NCBI GenBank assembly: GCA_965656935.1
Contig: CBFHMG010000006.1
Coordinates: 62,001 to 126,000, forward strand
Direction: 5' to 3'
Source: M30B80 sp965656935
Lineage (GTDB): Bacteria; Pseudomonadota; Alphaproteobacteria; Rhodobacterales; Rhodobacteraceae
DNA length: 64,000 nucleotides
A model generated the notes under the pieces. That model worked only from the letters and a program-made list of their open reading frames with translations. It had not been told where the DNA came from and did no database searches. This document shows positions 15,331 to 24,813 of the stretch, piece after piece. Made by a program: the position numbers and the translations under genes. Position 1 is the first letter of the stretch. The number at the start of each line of letters is the position of its first letter.

Positions 15331-17931
15331 TTGACGGTTCATTTCGCACTCTTTCTATCGCCGGGAGGGATAGCGCTTGCGCATCGGCAAGACGCTGGCC
15401 ATTGGGCAATGGTTGCGGAAACCAGTCTGGATGTTCCCGATCTGGCCGCTGCCTTGCAAAACATCCGGCTTGAGGGGGAACGCAGAGGCGATGCAGGGTT
15501 CGAAACCGTGCTGGTTCTGCCCGATGACCAAATTCTCTACACGAGTTTGCCCTTTAATGGTGGCGATCGCGAGGGCCAGAAAGCCTATATCGCGCGCGGG
15601 TTGGACGGGCTGACGCCTTACGCAATTGACGAGCTCGCCTTTGATTGGCGGGATATGGGAGATGGCCGTTTTGCTGTCGCCGTTGTTGCAAAAGAGACTT
15701 TGGATGAAGCCGAGAGCTTTGCCCGCGATCATGGGTTCAACGGCACGGGCTTTGCGGCCTCCCCCCCTGCTGAGCGCTTCCCCGGTGTGCCGCTTTTCTC
15801 GCTAACCCAAACCCAAGCTGACTTGGCGCTGCCAGGTGTCGGGCTGCAATTTGGCCCCGATGAATGGGTCGCACCCCCCGCTGCTGAAGACACCGCGCCA
15901 GAGACTGAAGAAGCCGCCCCGCCTGAGGCCGCCGCCCCCGAAACAGAAGATCAGCCTGAGGCGGCTACCCCCCTTGAGGTGACGGACAGCCCAACTGACA
16001 CGCCGCCCGCCGCTGAGGAACCTGTTCTCTCCTTCCGCGCGCGCCGTGGAAAGGTTGATTTACCCGAAGGGCAGTCAGGCAGCCTTGTAACAAATCGTGC
16101 GTCCCGTTTGGGCTTCACGGCAGAGGCCGACACGCCTGCCGCGCCAGCAGCACCCGCCGCTCCAACCACACCCCCAGCCCCCAGCAGCGCCGCGCCAAAA
16201 CTCAGCGCCGAGCGCAGCGTGGCGGCACCGCAAGCGGCTCCTGATAAGGCCCTTGAACGCCCCGCACTCTCGGCCGATGTGTTCAGACGCGTTACAGGCG
16301 TAGCGGACGCTGATGCGCCAACAGCCGATGACGCACCTGCCAGCAAACGTGGGATCGGCACGGCCTTGGCTGGCGTCTCAGGCGTTCTGGCCCGCCGCCG
16401 CTCCGCGCCTGAAAACCCACCACAGCTGGCGCGCGCCGCAGTAACCGAGCCCGCCGCAGCGCCTGTCACACCCGACCCCGCCCCAAGCGCTGCCCCATCC
16501 CCCAGCAAACCAGACGCGCTGATCCGCAAGTCGGTATTTGCAAGCAATGCAAAACCAAAGGGCCCATCCCTGCGTTTGGGCCTGATGCTGACAGTTGTTT
16601 TGTTGTTGGGCTTGGCGCTTTTGGCGCTTTGGTCGATCCTTTTCATGCCTGAAAGCTCCATCGCGCGGCTCTTCGGTTTGAACGAGCCTGACATCACCAT
16701 CGCCAGCGACGAGAGCGTGAATGAAAGCCTGATCGAAGAGGATGTGCTGGCCAGTATCGAGGCGCCCGAAACGATCCTGCCCGATATCGATGCTGATCTC
16801 GACACCGATCTGGATTTGGCCGAATTGGCCGATGCCGAACCTGAAATCAGCATACCCACGCTTGAAGAGACCGAGCAGTTTTACGCCGTGAATGGTATTT
16901 GGCAGCGCGCGCCCGAAGCTCTGCCTGCCCCTTCCGCCTTAGACGCGGTCGAGGATATCTACACCGCCTCTATCGATCGTGTGATACCCGTTTTTGATGC
17001 GTTTGCCTTGGCGACACCCGCAGCCTTGCCAGATGGTGAAGTACCACAGCGCTTTGCCTCGCCCCCGCCCTTTGGCACCACTTTTGCGGTCAATCCCGAC
17101 GGTCTGGTTGCACCAAGCGCGGAGGGCGCTTTGACGGCAGACGGGGTGCGTGTTGTGCTTGGCACACCGCCGATCCTTCCCATCCCAAGAGATCGCGAGG
17201 ACGCCCCCGAAGAGACCGAGCTTGCCTCGGCCGAGACTGATATCCTCGGCACATTCCGCCCGACCGAGCGCCCCGACGATCTGCAAGAAACCCGTGAACG
17301 CCAAGTCTTGGGGGGCTTTAGCCGCACCGAATTGGCAGGCTTCCGCCCCACCACGCGCCCGCCATCGGTTCAGGATGTGGCTTTGGCGGCCCGCGCAGCC
17401 GAAGAACGTCAGGCAGAAGCGCTCGCCGCCGCCGAAAGCGCATCTGCCGCCGTGACCGAAGGGCGCGAGGCTTTGATCGATCTCGACGGTTCCAATGGCG
17501 CATTGATCCAATTGGCAGGGGCAAGCGATCTTGCGATTTCGCGCTCCAATGTGCCGCGCCTCAGACCTGCCGATATCGAAGACCTGGTCGCTCGCGCGCA
17601 GCGTGCCAATGAAGGCGGCTCGGGCGCCACGATCACAACCGCCTCGGCCCCCGCGCCGCAATCCAGCTCGGCCCCCTCGATCCCCTCCAATGCATCTGTT
17701 AGCCGCGCTGCAACGATGAATAACGCGATAAGCCTGCGCAATATCAACTTGATCGGTGTGTCAGGCTCTGAGTCCAGCCGCCGCGCGCTGGTGCGTCTGG
17801 CCTCGGGCCGCTTTGTGACCGTCACCGTTGGCGACCGTCTGGATGGAGGGCGCGTGGCGGCCATCGGGGCAGGTTCGCTTCAATATGTTAAGAACGGGCG
17901 CAACATCACCTTGGATGTGCCACAAGGCTAA
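15331..17931 (+). CDS. large single-pass membrane protein with GspL-like N-terminus and GspC/PilP-like C-terminus
   Basis: 866 residues in four parts. Residues 1-165 resemble the actin-like cytoplasmic fold of GspL/PilM (ETVLVLPDDQILYTSLP, GLTPYAIDELAFDW, FAVAVVAKETLDEAESFARDHGF). Residues 180-400 are a Pro/Ala/Glu-rich linker. One membrane segment lies at about 415-438. An acidic, low-complexity periplasmic region (450-790) carries repeated RPTxRP motifs at 643-648 and 672-677. The C-terminus (799-863; INLIGVSGSESSRRALVRL, VTVGDRLDGGRVAAIG) resembles the small GspC/PilP domain that meets secretin. The start is TTG with GAGG upstream; the nearby ATG frame stops at once. No other secretion gene is in the window. 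The family assignment is by eye. Confidence 0.8.
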   Translation: MTVHFALFLSPGGIALAHRQDAGHWAMVAETSLDVPDLAAALQNIRLEGERRGDAGFETVLVLPDDQILYTSLPFNGGDREGQKAYIARGLDGLTPYAIDELAFDWRDMGDGRFAVAVVAKETLDEAESFARDHGFNGTGFAASPPAERFPGVPLFSLTQTQADLALPGVGLQFGPDEWVAPPAAEDTAPETEEAAPPEAAAPETEDQPEAATPLEVTDSPTDTPPAAEEPVLSFRARRGKVDLPEGQSGSLVTNRASRLGFTAEADTPAAPAAPAAPTTPPAPSSAAPKLSAERSVAAPQAAPDKALERPALSADVFRRVTGVADADAPTADDAPASKRGIGTALAGVSGVLARRRSAPENPPQLARAAVTEPAAAPVTPDPAPSAAPSPSKPDALIRKSVFASNAKPKGPSLRLGLMLTVVLLLGLALLALWSILFMPESSIARLFGLNEPDITIASDESVNESLIEEDVLASIEAPETILPDIDADLDTDLDLAELADAEPEISIPTLEETEQFYAVNGIWQRAPEALPAPSALDAVEDIYTASIDRVIPVFDAFALATPAALPDGEVPQRFASPPPFGTTFAVNPDGLVAPSAEGALTADGVRVVLGTPPILPIPRDREDAPEETELASAETDILGTFRPTERPDDLQETRERQVLGGFSRTELAGFRPTTRPPSVQDVALAARAAEERQAEALAAAESASAAVTEGREALIDLDGSNGALIQLAGASDLAISRSNVPRLRPADIEDLVARAQRANEGGSGATITTASAPAPQSSSAPSIPSNASVSRAATMNNAISLRNINLIGVSGSESSRRALVRLASGRFVTVTVGDRLDGGRVAAIGAGSLQYVKNGRNITLDVPQG

Positions 17932-17949
17932 AGCGGCCCGCCTGACGCC

Positions 17950-19350
17950 TCAGAGCAGCAGCATCGAGGCCAATCCCAGAAATACAAAAAAGCCCACAAC
18001 ATCTGTGACCGTTGTCACAAATGTGCCCGAGGCAAGCGCTGGATCAGCGCCGAAACGGTCCAAGGCAACAGGCACCAAAATGCCTGCAAATGCCGCCACG
18101 ACAAGGTTGATCACCATCGCAATGGCAATCACCAACCCCAGCAGTGGCAAGCCAAACCAGAAAAAGCCGACAAACCCCATGATGATCGCAAAGGCAAAGC
18201 CATTCAACAGCCCGACCCCCGCCTCACGCGAGACAACCCGCAGCATATTGGAGCGCGTCAAATCCCGCGTGGCGATCGAACGCACCGCAACCGCAAGGCT
18301 CTGCGTTCCTGCATTTCCACCCATTGAAGCAACAATCGGCATCAAAACAGCCAGAGCAACAATTTGCGAAATTGTACCCTCGAAAACCGAAATCACCAAT
18401 GAGGCCACAATTGCCGTCAGCAGGTTCACAAAGAGCCATGGAAAGCGCTGGCGCGCCGTGGTGGCGATGGAATCATTCAAGCTCTCGTCGCGACCAACGC
18501 CAGATAGCGCCAGAAGGTCTTCTTCATTCGCCTCATCCAGAACGATCATCGCGTCATCAATGGTGATCACACCCACCAAACGCCCGTCATCATCAACCAC
18601 AGGGGCCGAGATTAGGTGATACTGGTTAAAGGCATAGGCCACGTCATCCTCATCCTGCGTAACAGGAATAACGCGGAAACTATCTTCGGTGATATCGACC
18701 AGCTTCACCGCGCGCGGGCTGGACAAGAGCCGCCCCAATGTCACCTGTGCAATAGGCTTCATCGCAGGGTTCACCAGCACGATATGATAGAATTGCTCGG
18801 GCAATTCCGCGCTATCGCTGCGCAGGAAATCGATCATCTCGCCGACCGTCCAGTGATCGGGCGCGCGCACAACCTCGCGCTGCATCAAACGGCCAGCGGA
18901 TTCCTCAGGATAGCTCAGCGCCTGTTCAACAGCCGCCCTATCGGCATCATTCAGGGCATCCAGAATGGCCTCTTGCTGATCCTCGCCGAGATCTTCGACC
19001 AGATCGACAACATCATCGGAATCGAGTTCGCGGACCGCATCTGCCAAGACCGCATCTGGCAAAAGCGGCAGGATTTCTTCCCGCGTCGACCATTCCAGTT
19101 CTGACAGAACCTCGCCGTCAACACCCGAGGACCACAGCTCCAGCAAGGCCTCGCGCTCACCGCTGGAAATCTGTTCCAGAAGGTCGGCGATATCAGCAGG
19201 GTGGAGCGGCTCCATCAAGGCATCAATGGCCCTGACATCGCGATAGGCCACCGCGCGTTTCAATTGCGCGCGCAATCCACCATCCAAGGCATAGACATCG
19301 TGCGCGCTGTCGCGATCTTCCTCGAGCTTTATTTCGTGATTCTCGGTCAT
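17950..19350 (-). CDS. mgtE: magnesium transporter MgtE
   Basis: Mg2+ channel of about 466 residues: a cytoplasmic acidic N domain of alpha-helical repeats (LHPADIADLLEQIS, ALLELWSSGVDGEVL), a CBS pair in the middle (about 140-265; LVGVITIDDAMIVLDE) and five hydrophobic membrane segments in the C-terminal 150 residues, with MGGNAGTQSLAVAVRSIA in the pore region. The N and CBS domains close the pore when cytosolic Mg2+ is high. I prefer the ATG at 19350; GTG codons at 19359 and 19365 are alternatives. It is convergent with the 866-residue membrane protein gene, only 18 bases away. Confidence 0.95.
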   Translation of the reverse strand: MTENHEIKLEEDRDSAHDVYALDGGLRAQLKRAVAYRDVRAIDALMEPLHPADIADLLEQISSGEREALLELWSSGVDGEVLSELEWSTREEILPLLPDAVLADAVRELDSDDVVDLVEDLGEDQQEAILDALNDADRAAVEQALSYPEESAGRLMQREVVRAPDHWTVGEMIDFLRSDSAELPEQFYHIVLVNPAMKPIAQVTLGRLLSSPRAVKLVDITEDSFRVIPVTQDEDDVAYAFNQYHLISAPVVDDDGRLVGVITIDDAMIVLDEANEEDLLALSGVGRDESLNDSIATTARQRFPWLFVNLLTAIVASLVISVFEGTISQIVALAVLMPIVASMGGNAGTQSLAVAVRSIATRDLTRSNMLRVVSREAGVGLLNGFAFAIIMGFVGFFWFGLPLLGLVIAIAMVINLVVAAFAGILVPVALDRFGADPALASGTFVTTVTDVVGFFVFLGLASMLLL

Positions 19351-19452
19351 TTGCCTCACACCCACATGCTGAAGCGACGATTAGAGCTTATCTAAGCCCC
19401 TTGCTCGCGGTATGACATTAGGGCGCGCACAAGAAAAGGGGCGGCACAAGAA

Positions 19453-20751
19453 ATGACCGTGAAACACCTTATTCTAGGGCAATATCTGCAATTCACAGGC
19501 AGGCCTATGGATGACGGCCCAGATGCCGTGCTGCATGAAAGCCAAGGCGGTATCCTGATCCAGAACGGCCTGATCGCCGAATTGGGGTCTGCCGAAGCCC
19601 TGCGCCGCGCCCATCCAGATGCGCAAGTGACCGATCACGGGCAGGCTCTGATCCTGCCGGGCTTTGTCGATGCCCATGCCCATTATCCGCAAACAGGCAT
19701 CATCGCCTCTTGGGGCAAGCGGTTGATTGACTGGCTCAACAGCTACACCTTCCCCGAAGAAATGCGCTTTGGCGATCCGGCCTATGCCAAGGAGATGGCG
19801 GAGCTTTATCTCGACCTGCTTTTGGCCAATGGCACCACAAGTGTCGCCAGCTATTGCACGATCCATCCCGAAAGCGTGGACGCGCTGTTCACAGCCGCCG
19901 CCGCGCGCAATATGCGGGTCTTTGCGGGCAAGACCTGCATGGATCGCAACGCGCCTGAAGCTCTACGCGACACAGCACAATCGGCCTATGATGACAGCAA
20001 GGCGTTGCTGGAGCGCTGGCATGGCTTGGGGCGGGCAAGCTATGTCATCACCCCGCGGTTCTCGCCCACCTCCACGCATGAGCAACTCTCAAGCCTTGGC
20101 GCACTTTGGGCCGAGCATCCCGATTGCCTGATGCAAACCCATCTCTCCGAGCAAACCGATGAAATCGCTTGGGTGCGCAGCCTTTTCCCTGAGGCGCGCG
20201 ATTATCTCGACACATATGAAAGCCATGGCCTGCTTGGCGAGAACGGCCTTTATGGCCATGCCATCCATCTCGAGCCGCGCGAGATCGACCGCCTGAGCGA
20301 GATCGGCGCGGCCCTGATCCATTGCCCGACCTCCAATACTTTCATCGGCTCGGGGCTGTTTGATATGGGGCTGGCCAATCGCCTACGCGTGGGGCTTGCG
20401 ACCGATACGGGCGGCGGATCAAGTTTCTCGATGCTGCGCTCGATGGCCGCCGCCTATGAGATCGCGCAATTGCGCGGCCAAGCACTGCATCCTGCACAAT
20501 TGATCTGGCTGGCCACCCAAGGCTCGGCCCGCGCCTTGCGCGTGGATGACCGTATCGGAAATATCGCAGAGGGGATGGAGGCCGATCTCACGGTTCTTGA
20601 CCTCGCCTCAACCAAAGCCATCGCACAACGCAGCGCCCGCGCGGATGATATTTGGGAGGCGCTTTTCCCCACCATCATGATGGGCGATGACCGCGCCATC
20701 ACACAGACCTATATCGCCGGAAAACCGGCGCTGGCCTCATCTTTGCTTTAA
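19453..20751 (+). CDS. guaD: guanine deaminase
   Basis: Zn-dependent amidohydrolase (432 residues) that converts guanine to xanthine. Metal ligands are His75 and His77 in PGFVDAHAHYPQTG, a later THLSEQTDEI histidine and GLATDTGGGSS with the catalytic aspartate. The stretch IASWGKRLIDWLNSYTFPEE is characteristic of guanine deaminases rather than cytosine or chlorohydrolase relatives. It is divergent from mgtE and convergent with glmM. The 3' end overlaps a dispersed repeat copy (20737-20770), which supplies its last codons. It is a purine catabolic gene, but no RutR site is visible upstream. Confidence 0.93.
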   Translation: MTVKHLILGQYLQFTGRPMDDGPDAVLHESQGGILIQNGLIAELGSAEALRRAHPDAQVTDHGQALILPGFVDAHAHYPQTGIIASWGKRLIDWLNSYTFPEEMRFGDPAYAKEMAELYLDLLLANGTTSVASYCTIHPESVDALFTAAAARNMRVFAGKTCMDRNAPEALRDTAQSAYDDSKALLERWHGLGRASYVITPRFSPTSTHEQLSSLGALWAEHPDCLMQTHLSEQTDEIAWVRSLFPEARDYLDTYESHGLLGENGLYGHAIHLEPREIDRLSEIGAALIHCPTSNTFIGSGLFDMGLANRLRVGLATDTGGGSSFSMLRSMAAAYEIAQLRGQALHPAQLIWLATQGSARALRVDDRIGNIAEGMEADLTVLDLASTKAIAQRSARADDIWEALFPTIMMGDDRAITQTYIAGKPALASSLL

Positions 20752-20770
20752 AAATACTTGCGCCGCAGGC
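20737..20770 (+). repeat. dispersed intergenic repeat, box-only copy 2
   Basis: TCATCTTTG, then AAAATAC, then GCGCCGCAGGC: the same box as at 7309 but without the following hairpin. It overlaps the last codons and stop of guaD and reaches into the spacer before glmM. Confidence 0.6.
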
Positions 20771-20806
20771 ATCAACCGCCCCACGCCACGCGAAGGGGGC
20801 GCGCGC

Positions 20807-22150
20807 TTAGGCCATGGCCTCAACAGCGCCGACAATATCATCGACCACCGCTTCCATCAGCCCCTGATCCTCGGCCTCCGCCATCACACGGATCAAAGGC
20901 TCGGTGCCCGATTTACGGATCAGCAAACGCCCCGAGCCATTCAGCTTAGCCTCGCCTGCCGCAATCGCGGCCTGAACTGAAGCTGCCTCCAAAGGGGTTT
21001 TGCCATCGGCATAGCGGACGTTTTTCAACAGCTGCGGCACTTTCTCGAAATTTCGTGTAAGCTCACTGGCGCGTTTGCCCGTGCGCTTCATCTCGGCCAG
21101 AAATTGCAGCCCCGCGATCAAGCCATCGCCCGTGGTGGCGAAATCCGTCATCACGATATGGCCCGATTGCTCGCCGCCAAGGTTCAACCCATTGGCCCGC
21201 ATCGCCTCAACCACATAGCGATCCCCGACCGCGGTTCGGTGCAAGGCGATATCGCGATCTGCAAGATAATGCTCCAGCCCCAGATTGGACATCACGGTCG
21301 CCGCCAAGGTCCGCCCCTTCAGGCGCCCCTCTTCGGCCCAACGATTGGCAAACAGCGCCATGATCTGATCGCCATCGGCAACAGCGCCCGTCTCATCAAT
21401 CAAGATCACGCGGTCGGCATCGCCATCAAGGCAAATGCCCACATCCGCCCCTGTTTCGCGGATTTTGGCGGCCGCTGCCTCTGGCGCGGTCGAGCCGACC
21501 CCGTCATTGATATTGAACCCGTTCGGCTCAACCCCAATGGCAACCACTTCGGCCCCCAATTCCCACAAGACTTCAGGCGCTGCGCGGTAAGCCGCGCCAT
21601 TGGCGCAATCGATCACCACTTTGAGCCCCTCAAGCGTCAGGCCTTGCGGGAAGGTGCCCTTGACCCGTTCAACATAGCGGAAACGCCCATCATCAATCCG
21701 CTTGGCCCGACCGATATTCTCGGCCTGAGCAGGAGCCACCTCGCCAAAGACAAGCGCTTCGATCTCGGCCTCGGCCTCATCGGATAATTTGAACCCGTCC
21801 GGCCCGAAAAACTTGATGCCATTGTCAGTCGCAGGGTTATGGCTGGCCGAAATCATCACCCCGACATCGGCGCGCATCGATGGCGTCAAAAGGCCTACGG
21901 CAGGTGTGGGCACGGGGCCAAGCAACAGCACATTCATCCCCGTCGAGGTGAACCCCGCCGTCAGCGCATTCTCGATCATATAGCCCGAAAGCCGCGTATC
22001 CTTGCCGATCACCACACGGTGGCCACGGCTATTGTCCTGACGGAAATACCGCCCCGCCGCCGCGCCAAGCTTCAGCGCCATTTCCGCATTCATCGGATAG
22101 GCATTGGCCCGCCCGCGCACACCATCGGTTCCAAATAATTTACGGCTCAT
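20807..22150 (-). CDS. glmM: phosphoglucosamine mutase
   Basis: Interconverts glucosamine-6-phosphate and glucosamine-1-phosphate, leading to UDP-GlcNAc for peptidoglycan and LPS. It has 447 residues, standard length. The phosphoserine is Ser103 in ISASHNP, the metal loop is DGDADRV and the sugar-binding GGEQSGH and C-terminal RKSGTEP phosphate loop are intact. Its ATG overlaps the folP stop by four bases (ATGA), the well-known folP-glmM coupling. It supplies precursor for the mur genes in the right-hand part of the window. Confidence 0.97.
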   Translation of the reverse strand: MSRKLFGTDGVRGRANAYPMNAEMALKLGAAAGRYFRQDNSRGHRVVIGKDTRLSGYMIENALTAGFTSTGMNVLLLGPVPTPAVGLLTPSMRADVGVMISASHNPATDNGIKFFGPDGFKLSDEAEAEIEALVFGEVAPAQAENIGRAKRIDDGRFRYVERVKGTFPQGLTLEGLKVVIDCANGAAYRAAPEVLWELGAEVVAIGVEPNGFNINDGVGSTAPEAAAAKIRETGADVGICLDGDADRVILIDETGAVADGDQIMALFANRWAEEGRLKGRTLAATVMSNLGLEHYLADRDIALHRTAVGDRYVVEAMRANGLNLGGEQSGHIVMTDFATTGDGLIAGLQFLAEMKRTGKRASELTRNFEKVPQLLKNVRYADGKTPLEAASVQAAIAAGEAKLNGSGRLLIRKSGTEPLIRVMAEAEDQGLMEAVVDDIVGAVEAMA

Positions 22151-23181
22151 CTGCTCATCTCCCCCGCCGCGCCGCTGGAGGCCATCCAGAGCGCGATCAT
22201 CTGTCTGTGTATCTCTATATCATGAACCCGCAGCATCTGTATCCCCTGCGATATCGCCCATAGGCCAACTGCCGCCGATGCCGCGCCGCGCTGGTCAGCG
22301 GCCTCAACACCCGCAAGACGCCCGATCATGCCTTTGCGCGAAACCCCCAAAAGGATCGGACAGCCCAAAGCATGAAACAACGACAGCCGTTCGAGCAGCG
22401 CAAGGTTATGCGGGTCTGTTTTGCCAAAGCCGATGCCTGGGTCAATCATGATCCGCTCGCGCGCGATCCCTTTTGACACGGCTAAGGCCACCCGTTCTTC
22501 CAATGCATCATAGACATCGAAAACCACGTCGCTATAGGCGCTTGTCGCGTCCTTCTGCATCGTCTCGGGCAGGCCGATGGAATGCATCAAGACCACTCCT
22601 GCCCCCGTTTGCGCAGCCACATCGGCCAGCGCGGGGTCGAACTGGAAGGCCGAGACATCATTGATCACATCCGCGCCCGCCGCCATCGCCGCCTGCCCGA
22701 CCAAGGCTTTGCGCGTATCAACCGAGATCGGCATATCCATCCCCTTGGCGCGCAGGGCCTCGATCACGGGGGCCAAGCGGGCAAGCTCAAGATCAGCGGC
22801 AACTTCCAGCGCTCCGGGACGGGTGGATTCACCGCCCATATCAATGATGTCAGCACCTTCTGCCAGCATTTCACGTGCCCGCGCCACCGCTTGCTCGGGC
22901 GCGTCATGCTGCCCGCCATCCGAGAAACTGTCAGGCGTCACGTTCAAAATGCCCATCAAGGATGGATATGTCATCGCGATGCCCGCAAAGGGCACGCGCG
23001 GCGCAGTCAGGCGCTGCAACTGATCTGCGGGGATATCACGCGCTGAAACGATCTGGCCACGCGGCTTGCCCCGCTGCAACACCTCAACCTCGCGGAAGCG
23101 GCACCAGCCACCCGCCAAGCTCAAATCATCCCCTCGGGTATCGGGGCCAGTTACGACAATCGGGCGAAGATATTGCGTCAT
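22147..23181 (-). CDS. folP: dihydropteroate synthase
   Basis: Joins 6-hydroxymethyl-dihydropterin pyrophosphate to p-aminobenzoate in folate synthesis; the sulfonamide target. It has 344 residues, about 60 more than the E. coli enzyme because of an N-terminal extension that precedes the first signature, MGILNVTPDSFSDGG. The second signature, GADIIDMGGESTRPG, and DPGIGFGKT are intact. It overlaps glmM by four bases. The folate gene folB lies 1.5 kb away on the same strand, separated by an opposite-strand GNAT gene. Confidence 0.95.
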   Translation of the reverse strand: MTQYLRPIVVTGPDTRGDDLSLAGGWCRFREVEVLQRGKPRGQIVSARDIPADQLQRLTAPRVPFAGIAMTYPSLMGILNVTPDSFSDGGQHDAPEQAVARAREMLAEGADIIDMGGESTRPGALEVAADLELARLAPVIEALRAKGMDMPISVDTRKALVGQAAMAAGADVINDVSAFQFDPALADVAAQTGAGVVLMHSIGLPETMQKDATSAYSDVVFDVYDALEERVALAVSKGIARERIMIDPGIGFGKTDPHNLALLERLSLFHALGCPILLGVSRKGMIGRLAGVEAADQRGAASAAVGLWAISQGIQMLRVHDIEIHRQMIALWMASSGAAGEMSR

Positions 23182-23292
23182 GCAGGCGACCTACCTTTGC
23201 GGCAGGTCACAGACAAGGCCCAAGCCCATTGCGGCAGTGCAGCGGAACTGTCGGGTTGCGCCCTTGCCACGCCCGTGTTGAAAACGCGCGCT

Positions 23293-23805
23293 ATGAATGA
23301 CACCGCACATCCACCTCTTCGCAGCTTGCGCCTGACAGGCCATCCCGTCACCCGCGCGGATGCCCCTTTCTATGCTGAGCTGTTCTCCAAGCCCGAGGTT
23401 GTGACCTTCAGGCCTGACCCGACGCCATTGGACCGCGCGGCCTGTGAGACCCGTCTGGAATTCGATCTGGCCCATTGGCAGGCGCATGGCTTTGGCAGAT
23501 GGGCGCTTCATCATGCAGGCCACCCTGTGGGGCTTGGCGGGTTGACCCTGCGCGAGGGGTTTGACGGGCTAAACCTGTCATACCACCTTTTGCCCGCGCA
23601 ATGGGGCCTTGGCCTTGCCAGTGAATTTGTCACTGCAGCGCTGGATTACGCGGCCCTTACACGTCCACAAAAAAGCATTTTCGGGCTCGTCCGTCCGCTC
23701 AACGCGCCCTCGATCCGTGTTCTGGAAAAGGCAGGTTTCAAGGAAGTGCGGCGCTTTGAGGATAAGGGCGCGCCGATGCTGGAGATGCGGCTAGAGCTTC
23801 GGTAG
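23293..23805 (+). CDS. GNAT-family N-acetyltransferase
   Basis: A 170-residue acetyltransferase of the RimJ/RimL-like (Acetyltransf_3) type: LRSLRLTGHPVTRADAPFYAELFSKPEV at the start, then GLGGLTLREGFDGLNLSYHLLPAQWGLGLASEF (acetyl-CoA site) and the typical NAPSIRVLEKAGFKEVRRFE end. It acetylates a small molecule or a protein N-terminus; the substrate cannot be read from sequence. The frame is open from 23173, but the first 40 residues are unlike the family and the ATG at 23293 starts directly before the fold. It is divergent from folP, and its end overlaps folB by 15 bases on the other strand. Confidence 0.85.
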   Translation: MNDTAHPPLRSLRLTGHPVTRADAPFYAELFSKPEVVTFRPDPTPLDRAACETRLEFDLAHWQAHGFGRWALHHAGHPVGLGGLTLREGFDGLNLSYHLLPAQWGLGLASEFVTAALDYAALTRPQKSIFGLVRPLNAPSIRVLEKAGFKEVRRFEDKGAPMLEMRLELR

Positions 23806-24714
23806 CGCCTCTGCCGCCCATGGCTCAACGGGAAGTGGTGCATCCTGCGGAACATCGCCCCCCAAGAGCACAAGGCGCTGCGCCTCAAGCTGTTCTGCCA
23901 GCCATAGCGCCAAAGCCTCGCCTGCCCTGACCGACATCTTCGGCGCATTCACGGCATCCAGAACCAGTTTGGAGGGGGCCCAAACGCTGATCCGCCCGTG
24001 TTTCATGGCCCAATCAAGCTCGGTCCTGCTATCGACCACCACGCAACGATCATCGCGCGAGGCAAGAACCCATGCGTTTTGCTCAATCGCCAGCAGATCA
24101 ATCCGCCGCTGCGGCATATCGTGGGACGCAGCAGGGCTGGCCAGATCACTGGCACCCACACATAGGATCAATGGCGCGCCAGTGCTTTCGAGATGGTCCA
24201 GCAATGCAGGTAAATCATCACGCCCGATCGCGTCATTCGAGAGATAGACCATCAAAGGGTGAGGTTGGTCTTCGGCCAGTTTGAGATGCGCGCCTGATTG
24301 CGCCGTACGCACGATCTCGACGCCCAAAGTATATGGCCCGCGATCCAGCTTTTCGATCCGCACAAAGCAGCGCGCCGCCAGCGGATGGGTCAGGATGCGC
24401 TCGGCAATCCGCGCGGCCAGAGTCTCGAGCAGGTTGAGCCGCTCGGCCGCCAATTCCAGATCGATCGCCTCGACGATTGTGTCATAGGACAGGATACGGT
24501 CCACATCATCGGCGGCGTTTTCCGCCAAGGACCGCACCTCAACCACCACATTGAAGCGGATGCGCTGCGTGATCCCGCGTTCTTGCTGGAAGGCACCGAT
24601 CTCGACCTCGCGCTCGTGATCGGACATCGAGATACGATCAAGCGGATCAGCGCCCGCTGTGGCCTTCGCCCGTTCGGACGGGTGCAAGAATGCAAGGTTT
24701 ATATCGTCACTCAT
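23791..24714 (-). CDS. folB: dihydroneopterin aldolase with an added C-terminal domain
   Basis: Residues 1-135 form a FolB domain (DRISMSDHEREVEIGAF, ILSYDTIVEAI, NLLETLAARIAERIL, RIEKLDRGP), which cleaves dihydroneopterin in folate synthesis. FolB proteins are usually about 120 residues; this one has 307. The extra 160-170 residues contain an alpha/beta stretch (PLILCVGASDL, WVLASRDDRCVVVD, SVWAPSKLVLDA, ALALWLAEQLEAQRLVLLGG) that recalls the amino-acid-kinase fold. That match is my inference. It overlaps the convergent GNAT gene by 15 bases. Confidence 0.88.
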   Translation of the reverse strand: MSDDINLAFLHPSERAKATAGADPLDRISMSDHEREVEIGAFQQERGITQRIRFNVVVEVRSLAENAADDVDRILSYDTIVEAIDLELAAERLNLLETLAARIAERILTHPLAARCFVRIEKLDRGPYTLGVEIVRTAQSGAHLKLAEDQPHPLMVYLSNDAIGRDDLPALLDHLESTGAPLILCVGASDLASPAASHDMPQRRIDLLAIEQNAWVLASRDDRCVVVDSRTELDWAMKHGRISVWAPSKLVLDAVNAPKMSVRAGEALALWLAEQLEAQRLVLLGGDVPQDAPLPVEPWAAEALPKL

Positions 24715-24813
24715 CTGGCAGCGCCCTCTCTCTGGGGACGGTCTTTACCAGAGAGATGTCAAACAACCCACCCAAACTCGTCGGGAAAAGGCCTCAAACC
24801 GACAAGCGCGGGC

